Shown here piece by piece: positions 6,567 to 11,738 of a stretch of DNA of 11,738 nt. The DNA comes from an uncultured Campylobacter sp. Its GTDB lineage: Bacteria > Campylobacterota > Campylobacteria > Campylobacterales > Campylobacteraceae. Each line of letters starts with the position of its first letter. Positions within the stretch are counted from its first letter, which is position 1. The stretch lies in assembly GCF_938040115.1 (NCBI RefSeq), contig NZ_CALHXD010000277.1:1-11738 (forward strand). The letters run 5' to 3'. The notes under the pieces were generated by a model. That model had not been told where the DNA came from, ran no database searches, and was given only the letters and a program-made list of their open reading frames with translations. The position numbers were made by a program, and so were the translations under genes.

Positions 6567-7967
6567 TTACGCCTTTTGCTTTAAATTTTCGACCAAATTT
6601 AAAAATGTTTCTTGAAGCCGCACCAGTAAATTTTGATCCTTGGTCTCAAATCTCGTAACGATAACAGGCGTCGTATTTGAGGCTCGTACTAGCGCCCAGC
6701 TACCGTCCTCAAATCTCACTCTAACGCCGTCTATGTCGATGATTTCGGCTATTTTACCTAGGCCTGCTAGCAAATTTTGCGCGTCGCCATTTTCGTAAAT
6801 TTCAACCAAAACCTCTTTTAGCTTTGCCACAAGCTTAAATTTTTGTGCGTCGGTCGTTTTTACCTTGATCTCGTCGGTGCTAAAGACTTTTGGCAGTTTA
6901 TCTAGCTCGCCGTCAAGGTTAAAGCCCTTTGCGACCAGCTCTAGCGCGCGAAACATCGCATACGTCGCGTCGTCAAAGCCAAAATACCGCTCCTTAAAGA
7001 AAATATGCCCGCTCACCTCGGCCGCCATGTCGATATTTAGCTCCTTCATCGCCTTTTTGATGTTACTGTGGCCGGTCTTACCCATGAAGCTTTTACCGCC
7101 GTGAGCGTCGATCTCGTCGTACATATTTTGCGAGCATTTGACCTCGCCCAGCACGCGCGGATTTTTCATCGCGAGGCTATATAGATAGGCTAGCTCGTCG
7201 CCTTTTATGTTGCGTTTTTTTGTTAAAACCGCGATACGGTCGCCGTCGCCGTCAAAGCCAAATCCTATATCAAATTTGCCCTTGAGCGCGGCCTTTAGAT
7301 CGCTTAAATTTTTCTCCTCGCTAGGGTCTGGATGATGGTTTGGGAAGTTGCCGTCGGGCTCTGGGTATAAAATTTGAGCGTCTAAATTTAACGCCTCGCA
7401 AATTTCGGGCAGAACCGCGCCGACCGCGCCGTTTGCGCAGTCGATGACGATTTTAAGCGGTAAGGCTTTTAGATGTGCAAACTGCCCTATAAGAAAATTT
7501 TTATAAGGCGTCGCGATGTCGAATTTCTCGGCTCTCAAATCATCGGGGATTTGCGTTTTTGCCGCGATGTCCGCTAGTACGGCGGTTTTTAACTTTTGCA
7601 AATCCTCACCGAAGTAACTATCCTTAAAAATCGTGATTTTAAAGCCGTTGTACTCTTTTGGATTATGAGAGCCGGTTATCATTATATTTGCGTCAAATTT
7701 GTCTGAAAACACGCTAAAATAGCCAACCGGAGTCGGTAACAAGCCGATATCATAGACTTTGATCCCAGCTAAATTTAGCCCGCTAACTAGCCAGCCAAAA
7801 ATCTCGCCCGCGCTTAGTCTAGCGTCATATCCTACGCTAACGTTTTTTGCGCCTCGGCGTAGCATCTCTCGACCCAAATTTAACCCGATCGCTTTGACGC
7901 TGATTTCATTTAGATCGCGCTCGTAAATGCCGCGTATATCGTATTCTCTAAAAATTTCGTCTATCAA
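6567..7967 (-). CDS. manB: Phosphomannomutase / phosphoglucomutase
   Basis: Cytoplasmic alpha-D-phosphohexomutase that converts mannose-6-phosphate to mannose-1-phosphate and may also act on glucose phosphates, as AlgC does. The 466 aa carry all four active-site loops: the phosphoserine loop TGSHNP at 98-103 (Ser100), the Mg2+ loop DGDGDR at 239-244, the sugar-specificity loop EVSGH at 317-321, and the phosphate-binding loop RASNTTP at 428-434. Translation appears to begin at TTG (7967), with AAAGG about 8 nt upstream. This places the family's N-terminal FREYDIRG at residue 6, and the next in-frame ATG (residue 35) would remove it. The gene lies 67 bp after ybaK and 2 nt before manC. A weak internal promoter may exist at 8008-8013. 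Confidence 0.93.
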   Translation of the reverse strand: MIDEIFREYDIRGIYERDLNEISVKAIGLNLGREMLRRGAKNVSVGYDARLSAGEIFGWLVSGLNLAGIKVYDIGLLPTPVGYFSVFSDKFDANIMITGSHNPKEYNGFKITIFKDSYFGEDLQKLKTAVLADIAAKTQIPDDLRAEKFDIATPYKNFLIGQFAHLKALPLKIVIDCANGAVGAVLPEICEALNLDAQILYPEPDGNFPNHHPDPSEEKNLSDLKAALKGKFDIGFGFDGDGDRIAVLTKKRNIKGDELAYLYSLAMKNPRVLGEVKCSQNMYDEIDAHGGKSFMGKTGHSNIKKAMKELNIDMAAEVSGHIFFKERYFGFDDATYAMFRALELVAKGFNLDGELDKLPKVFSTDEIKVKTTDAQKFKLVAKLKEVLVEIYENGDAQNLLAGLGKIAEIIDIDGVRVRFEDGSWALVRASNTTPVIVTRFETKDQNLLVRLQETFLNLVENLKQKA

Positions 7968-8007
7968 AATTTTACCTTTATAAATTTATTTTACTTTAAG
8001 ACGGCGT

Positions 8008-8013
8008 ATTTTA
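8008..8013 (-). promoter_or_regulatory. Possible internal promoter ahead of manB
   Basis: TGCTAAAAT on the minus strand is an extended -10-like sequence in the 67-bp gap between ybaK and manB. It would give a leader of about 34 nt ending in AAAGG and the TTG start. It might let the glycan genes be expressed apart from ybaK. It is a pattern match in AT-rich DNA. Confidence 0.28.
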
Positions 8014-8034
8014 GCATTTTTGGGTTAAATTTTA

Positions 8035-8508
8035 CTAAACGGCGACGTCTCCAAGCTTTGCGTTGATGGCTTCTATTAAGCTTTTCGGCGCGATTTTTAT
8101 CTGTTTTCCGCGCACGCCGGCGCTTACGTAGACGTAGTCTTGCTTTAAAATCCTCTCGTCAAAAAACGTCTCAAACGCCTTTTTCATCGCTATGGGCGAG
8201 CAGCCGCCGCGGATGTAGCCCGTCACTTTTTCAAGCTCTCTTAAGTTTAAAAGTTCGCATTTTTTATGTCCGCTTAGTCTAGCTAGAGCCTTTAAATTTA
8301 AGCTCAAATCGCCCTGTATGCACGCTACGACGTAGCCTTTAGGCTCGCATTCGCAGACGATGGTTTTATATATTTTTTCTATTTGCTCGCCGCAAACGGC
8401 AGCTACGTGAACGGCGCTCAGATCGCTTTCGTCCACTTCGTATTCGACTAGCTCGTAGGGGATATGTTTGCCGTCTAGAAACCTCGCGGCATTTGTTTTA
8501 TGTACCAT
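8035..8508 (-). CDS. ybaK: Cys-tRNA(Pro)/Cys-tRNA(Cys) deacylase, YbaK family
   Basis: Cytoplasmic proofreading enzyme that hydrolyses Cys mischarged on tRNA(Pro). From the chosen ATG the protein is 157 aa, the normal family length. It opens with HKTNAARFLD, close to the KTNA..LD start of YbaK. KIYKTIV contains the conserved lysine (about residue 48), followed by TGYIRGGCSPIAMKK at about 96-110 and VSAGVRGKQIKIAP at about 128-141. An in-frame TTG at 8526 would add six residues, but it has no ribosome site and would lie about 8 nt from the predicted transcript start. The ATG at 8508 has GAGAAGG just upstream. It diverges from fliL and shares an overlapping promoter. It heads the run leading into manB, though its function is unrelated to glycan synthesis. 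Confidence 0.92.
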   Translation of the reverse strand: MVHKTNAARFLDGKHIPYELVEYEVDESDLSAVHVAAVCGEQIEKIYKTIVCECEPKGYVVACIQGDLSLNLKALARLSGHKKCELLNLRELEKVTGYIRGGCSPIAMKKAFETFFDERILKQDYVYVSAGVRGKQIKIAPKSLIEAINAKLGDVAV

Positions 8509-8536
8509 TGCCTTCTCATTTTTCAAAAATTTAAGA

Positions 8537-8546
8537 TATAATTATA
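8537..8546. promoter_or_regulatory. Palindromic divergent -10 region shared by ybaK and fliL
   Basis: TATAATTATA is a perfect palindrome. Read rightward, TATAAT at 8537-8542 gives a transcript start near 8549 and a leader of about 20 nt with AAGGAG before fliL. Read leftward, TATAAT at 8546-8541 gives a start near 8534 and a leader of about 26 nt before the ybaK ATG. The two -10 boxes overlap by two bases, so polymerase should not occupy both at once. Confidence 0.55.
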
Positions 8547-8568
8547 GCTAAAATTTTAAGGAGAATGA

Positions 8569-9102
8569 ATGGCTGAAGACATTTTGGAAAATCAAAGCAA
8601 AAAGGGAAACGGGCTGGTTCTCGTCATCATCATCGTTATTTTGTTGCTTCTTTTGGTAGTCGGCGGATTGCTAGCGTTTTTACTAATGGGAAATAGCGAA
8701 GATACCGCGCAAGCGCAAGCAGTGCAGGCGCAAACCGAGCAGGTTCAAGCTTCAACGCCTAAAAATACGGCGGGCAAGCGATCAAACGATTATGTAAATA
8801 TGGGCCCGGTTTATCCGCTCGATCAGTTTATCGTAAATTTACTTAGCGAAAGCGGCTCAAGATACCTAAAAACGAAGGTTGATCTAGAGCTTAGCGCCGA
8901 TACGTTAACGCCTGAAATCGATAAGAAAAAGCCGCTAATAAGGGATATCGTCGTATCTACACTCTCGTCTAAAACGTACGAAGAGGTAAGCACTCAAAAA
9001 GGCAAAAACCGCCTAAAAGACGAGATAGTCGACCGCCTAAACGAGGTTTTGGCCGACGGTCACATAAAAAACATCTACTTTACCGACTTTGTGGTGCAAT
9101 GA
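8569..9102 (+). CDS. fliL: Flagellar basal body-associated protein FliL
   Basis: Single-pass inner-membrane protein next to the flagellar stator; it supports stator function and torque. The 177 aa have a short cytoplasmic N-terminus and one very hydrophobic helix at about 15-40. A Gln/Ala-rich linker with QAQ-type repeats follows at about 48-62. The periplasmic FliL domain (about 80-177) contains YPLDQFIVNL at 82-91 and YLKTKVDLEL at 99-108, and ends in IYFTDFVVQ, as FliL proteins typically do. The ribosome site AAGGAG (8558-8563) sits five bases before the ATG. The start of acpS overlaps its stop by 4 nt. As I recall, fliL, acpS and a phosphomannomutase gene are also neighbours in C. jejuni. 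The promoter looks like sigma70 type; I see no sigma28 or sigma54 site. Confidence 0.93.
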   Translation: MAEDILENQSKKGNGLVLVIIIVILLLLLVVGGLLAFLLMGNSEDTAQAQAVQAQTEQVQASTPKNTAGKRSNDYVNMGPVYPLDQFIVNLLSESGSRYLKTKVDLELSADTLTPEIDKKKPLIRDIVVSTLSSKTYEEVSTQKGKNRLKDEIVDRLNEVLADGHIKNIYFTDFVVQ

Positions 9103-9452
9103 TCGGCATAGATATCGTAGCGATTTCACGAATCTCTAAACTTAAAGAGTGGCGAGGCGAGGATTTTTTGAGATATTTTTTAAGCGACGAAGAGATAAGT
9201 ATCGCAAAAACGGATGCTACGATAGCAGGATTTTTCGCAGCTAAAGAAGCTATCAGCAAGGCTCTTGGCTGCGGGATCTCGGCCGAGTTTTCGTTTTTTG
9301 ACGCTCAAATTTACAAAGACGACAAAAATGCGCCTAAAGTAAAATTTTCAGAAAAAATCATTAAAAATTTTAACGTAAAAGGCGCTCAAATCACGATTAG
9401 CCACGACGGCGGATTCGCGATAGCTGCAGCGATACTGCAAAAAGCGGATTAG
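9099..9452 (+). CDS. acpS: Holo-[acyl-carrier-protein] synthase
   Basis: Transfers 4'-phosphopantetheine from CoA to the serine of acyl carrier protein, activating fatty-acid synthesis. The 117 aa match the family's usual 115-130. IGIDIVAI at 2-9 holds the Mg2+-binding Asp5, FLRYFLSDEEI at 23-33 corresponds to the R-F-x-x-x-E region, and FFAAKEAISKALG at 45-57 holds Glu50 and Lys53. ISHDGGFAIAAAI at 99-111 is the typical C-terminal strand region. The ATG overlaps the fliL stop (ATGA), so it is probably translated by coupling and transcribed from the fliL promoter. The stop is TAG, which shows that TAG acts as a normal terminator in this genome. No clear terminator follows. Confidence 0.95.
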   Translation: MIGIDIVAISRISKLKEWRGEDFLRYFLSDEEISIAKTDATIAGFFAAKEAISKALGCGISAEFSFFDAQIYKDDKNAPKVKFSEKIIKNFNVKGAQITISHDGGFAIAAAILQKAD

Positions 9453-9586
9453 GCTTTTAAATTTGACTCTGTTTTACTAAATTTTAACAACCATCGTCGG
9501 CTCTGTCTTTTTATCCAGCAAACGAAAGCCAAATTTGAGTGTTTTTAGTTCGTGCCGATTTAGCACAGCAATCCTCAAATTTGATC

Positions 9587-10448
9587 CTATAAGGCCGCAA
9601 ATTTAATCGCACTGTAGCACTGCCAGCTTTTATCAAATTTCCTCTCGCGTAGATCGCTTTTTCTGATCCACAGATAAATTTTACCGCAATCGCACCACAT
9701 CATCTCATTTTCGTCGTTACTGACGATTTGTAGTAGTAGCGTCCACTCGCCGATATTTTGCCGCATTTTTTCAAACTTCGGCCCGCTATAATCCTCATCG
9801 CCGCCGCAATAAAAGCCGTTTGTCACAAGCTCGCACTCTAGCTCCATGCCGCCTTGGATATTGTCCGAATGTCCTAAAATTTTATTGCTCCGCTCACAAA
9901 AATCATCCGCCATCTACCAATACGCGTCGATTTCGTCATCGCTCATCTAGGTGTCGCCGACCAAATCGCTCTCCAAATCCGGCAACTCGGTCGTATTTGC
10001 AAATTTTAAAGAAGTCGCCGCAAACGCTTCGTTGTTTTCAAACGGCGCGACTTTGCGTTCCAGCTAGCTCGTATCCTCCGCATAAATCACCTTTTGTAAA
10101 AGCGTCGTCTTTTGGATCGTATCCCTACGGTATCCAGGCGCAATCATAAAATAGATAGAGCATGCCGCGACTCGGCAACTCGCTCTGGGTATCAAACTCC
10201 GAAACTTCGCTAAAATTTATCTGCGCTACAAAATGAAGCGGCTTGCCGGTTTGCTCATTTACGGGCCACGGCTCGCTCCGCGGTAGATCGGGCGATCCGC
10301 CGAATTTTGACGCGCCTATCGGTATTTGCTGATCGTCGCTTGCTTTTAGCGAAATTTCCACCGCATTTTTAGCATAACTTTTTATCTCCTCAAATATGCG
10401 TCCGAGTCCGTATTCTTAATATTTTGAGCGTAAATTTTGCAAATTCAT
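9587..10448 (-). pseudogene. Broken YwqG/DUF1963-family gene (five in-frame stops, one frameshift)
   Basis: The ancestral gene can be rebuilt. It starts at ATG 10448 behind a strong GGGGG ribosome site and ends at 9587; 862 nt minus one inserted base gives exactly 287 codons including the stop, a normal family length. The N-terminal part shows SKFGGSPDLP, GKPLHFVAQINFSEV and GMLYLFYD. The C-terminal part shows EWTLLLQIVSNDENEMMWCDCGK, written here as EWTLLLQIVS then MMWCDCGKIYLWI, all DUF1963 hallmarks. The lesions are TAA at 10416-10418 (codon 11), TAG at 10125-10127 (in the expected PWGYDPKD, so Trp to stop), +1 near 10090-10095, and TAG at 10064-10066, 9947-9949 and 9914-9916. The sequence between lesions is well kept, so decay is recent. 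The family's biochemical role is not known. It lies 68 bp downstream of the UPF0126 gene. Confidence 0.85.
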
Positions 10449-10516
10449 ATTTCCCCCTTTAAGGCTACCCGCAAATTCTAAATTTTAGCCCATCGCGGCA
10501 AAAAATTAGGCAAATT

Positions 10517-11128
10517 TTACTTCTGCAATGTCGGTAAATGCCAGCCAAGGTAATATGCCGCAAGCCTAAACGCGATACCAAACGCAAAAAGCCCCATCAC
10601 CCAAAATACGCTCGTAAATCCCGCGTAATCCATCGCAAAATAAATCAGCCCCACGACGATGCTAACCGTCGCGTAAAGCCCGGTTTTTAGGCACCAAGGG
10701 ATCTCGTTAAACAGCACGTCGCGTATCATGCCGCCGCCTACGCCGTTGCAAAGCGCGAGCAGCACGACGCCAAAGACGTTATAACCAAACTGTAGCGCCA
10801 CGATCGCTCCAACGATAGAAAAGCTCACGAGATCCACGGCGTCGGTGGTGACGAAAAGGAATTTTTTCTCGATATCGCTTCGCTTGTGCAGGCGCAAAAA
10901 CGCCGAGAGAAAGAGCATCGCCATCACGATGATGCACGGAGCGTAGTGCGTAAACGAATACGGCGGGCGCGAGACGATAGCGTCGCGCATAAATCCGCCT
11001 CCAAGTGCGGTTAGAAGCGCAGCGATAAAGATACCCAGCCAGTCGCAGTCGCGCTTAACCGCGAAGATAAATCCGCTCGTGGCTGCCGAGGCGATGCCGA
11101 TGTATTCGGCGACGAGGAGCGCAGTCAT
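10517..11128 (-). CDS. UPF0126 / TRIC-type membrane protein (YicG/YadS-like)
   Basis: Inner-membrane protein of the UPF0126 family, related to trimeric intracellular cation channels; suggested roles in bacteria include amino acid (glycine) uptake or ion conduction, but the function here is not fixed. The 203 aa show two homologous halves. Each has about three membrane helices and one glycine motif: TALGGGFMRD at 40-49 and NGVGGGMIRD at 128-137. A proline-containing loop follows each (RPPYSF at 54-59, NEIPWCL at 141-147). A seventh helix lies near the C-terminus. The ATG at 11128 has AAGG upstream and is followed directly by the first helix. A weak -10 box lies at 11154-11159. The broken YwqG gene follows on the same strand. 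Confidence 0.9.
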   Translation of the reverse strand: MTALLVAEYIGIASAATSGFIFAVKRDCDWLGIFIAALLTALGGGFMRDAIVSRPPYSFTHYAPCIIVMAMLFLSAFLRLHKRSDIEKKFLFVTTDAVDLVSFSIVGAIVALQFGYNVFGVVLLALCNGVGGGMIRDVLFNEIPWCLKTGLYATVSIVVGLIYFAMDYAGFTSVFWVMGLFAFGIAFRLAAYYLGWHLPTLQK

Positions 11129-11153
11129 TTTTAACCTTAAGTTTTTAAACGAG

Positions 11154-11159
11154 ATTTTA
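11154..11159 (-). promoter_or_regulatory. Candidate -10 box for the UPF0126 gene
   Basis: TAAAAT on the minus strand preceded by TG, 26 bp ahead of the ATG at 11128. The implied leader is about 20 nt and contains TTAAGG. The surroundings are A/T-rich, so chance matches are likely. Confidence 0.3.
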
Positions 11160-11308
11160 CATTTTTAAAATAAAAAAATGGATAAATTTAAACGAAATGC
11201 CAAACAAAAGCGCCTATTTTCATTACGTTTGCGATTTTACGATTGCAAATTTAAAAAACAAAACCGCACCTGCACTCAAGTACAATATACAAAAAATAGA
11301 AAAAACAT

Positions 11309-11314
11309 TATAAT
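11309..11314 (+). promoter_or_regulatory. -10 box for the right-edge gene
   Basis: Perfect TATAAT, 28 bp before the GTG at 11343, followed by the ribosome site AAAGGA at 11332-11337. The 60 bp upstream hold A-runs (AAAAAATAGAAAAAAC), which could act as an UP-like or bent-DNA element. The whole arrangement mirrors the radA promoter. Confidence 0.5.
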
Positions 11315-11342
11315 AGCGCAAATTTTAAAGTAAAGGATAGTC

Positions 11343-11738
11343 GTGCCGGCCGAAGCAAGTATCATAAAAAGCGTCGAAAAAGACGCTATCGTCATACCGC
11401 AAAATAGCGATAAAGACGTAGTCGTAACAGACGAAGATACTTTGCTATTAGATCAAAGCATAACGGCAAAAGAAAACCTTGAAGACGAGACTATAGTGGC
11501 CGATATCATTGCCTCACGGCAAGCATCGCTAGACGCAAAAGAAACAGTGTCTGACGGCAGCGGCGGCTCGGTTAGCTCGGACGGCGTAAGCCTGAGCAAG
11601 GTTGCGTTTACAGAAGGCGGCCATATATCAAGCGTAACCACAACATACGGCGACTTAGCGTCAAGTCAAACTCCCAAAAATACCAAGACATTCGCTAGCA
11701 CCGCAGCAAGCGACATTGCTGAAAATGTTGATTCTCAG
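11343..11738 (+). CDS. N-terminus of an acidic Ser/Thr-rich protein, possible large surface or type I-secreted adhesin (partial)
   Basis: The frame is open from GTG at 11343 to the window edge (132 codons, no stop). AAAGGA lies five bases before the GTG and a perfect TATAAT lies upstream. No in-frame ATG exists in the visible part, so GTG is the only credible start. The protein has no signal peptide, membrane segment or cysteine. It is acidic and rich in Ser, Thr, Ala and Asp, with stretches such as SDGSGGSVSSDGVSLS and VTTTYGDLASSQTPKNTK. The early part (SIIKSVEKDAIVIPQNSDKD, then VVVTDEDTLLLDQS) reads like a compact folded segment before a Ser/Thr-rich linker. This composition is common at the start of large RTX-like or repetitive adhesins exported by type I systems. 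I do not recognise a specific family, and the assignment is an inference. Confidence 0.6.
   Translation, partial: MPAEASIIKSVEKDAIVIPQNSDKDVVVTDEDTLLLDQSITAKENLEDETIVADIIASRQASLDAKETVSDGSGGSVSSDGVSLSKVAFTEGGHISSVTTTYGDLASSQTPKNTKTFASTAASDIAENVDSQ

Noticed and set aside
9530..9583. Inverted repeat CAAATTTGAG / CTCAAATTTG in the gap after acpS, considered as a terminator
   Set aside because: The core AAATTT is everywhere in this DNA, the loop is 34 nt and no T-run follows the second arm.
9914..10127. Amber recoding or readthrough as an explanation for the four TAG codons in the YwqG gene
   Set aside because: manC and acpS in this window end in TAG, there is also a TAA at codon 11 and a frameshift, and no suppressor tRNA is visible.
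9820..10149. 109-codon plus-strand frame over the YwqG region
   Set aside because: Its translation is Arg/Ser/Pro-rich noise, and the opposite strand shows clear DUF1963 homology through the same bases.
11178..11333. 51-codon frame MDKFKRNAKQ... between the UPF0126 gene and the right-edge gene
   Set aside because: It has no ribosome site, a composition dominated by Lys/Arg from A-rich DNA, and overlaps the TATAAT of the next gene.
11453..11641. 62-codon minus-strand frame inside the right-edge gene
   Set aside because: It lies antisense to an open frame that has its own TATAAT and ribosome site. The minus frame has neither.

Overview
The window looks like chromosomal DNA of a Campylobacter of the higher-GC type (C. 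rectus, showae, curvus or concisus group rather than C. jejuni). The grounds are the gene set (radA, fliL-acpS, ybaK, a phosphomannomutase), T-rich sigma70-type promoters with TATAAT boxes, and a very high density of AAATTT words. The species is an inference. I see no rRNA, tRNA, CRISPR array, insertion sequence or phage gene.

Left part (1-2488): a brnQ-type amino acid carrier runs off the left edge on the minus strand. It diverges from radA, which has a clear promoter and is followed by a small unrecognised gene (84 aa). A 364-bp stretch (2125-2488) then holds no intact gene, one hairpin and possibly a decayed reading frame.

Centre (2489-8546): a lone plus-strand membrane acyltransferase converges on a five-gene minus-strand run. 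In transcription order this run is ybaK (Cys-tRNA(Pro) deacylase), manB (phosphomannomutase), manC (GDP-mannose pyrophosphorylase/mannose-6-phosphate isomerase), a GT4 glycosyltransferase and a monotopic phosphoglycosyl transferase. The last four are packed with gaps of 2 and 11 nt and a 4-nt overlap. Together they can turn fructose-6-phosphate into GDP-mannose, put a first sugar phosphate on undecaprenyl phosphate and extend it. This is the front end of a surface glycan pathway; no flippase, polymerase or ligase is here.

fliL-acpS (8569-9452) runs the other way from a promoter that shares a palindromic -10 sequence (TATAATTATA) with ybaK.

Right part (9453-11738): a minus-strand pair of a UPF0126/TRIC-type membrane protein and a YwqG/DUF1963 gene broken by five in-frame stops and one frameshift. 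Divergent from this pair, with its own promoter and a GTG start, is the first 132 codons of an acidic, Ser/Thr-rich, Cys-free protein. It is plausibly the N-terminus of a large secreted or surface protein.

Most of the window is ordinary core genome. The points most worth following up are the broken YwqG gene, the shared divergent promoter, the truncated right-edge protein, the compact mannose/PGT cassette and the AAATTT enrichment.
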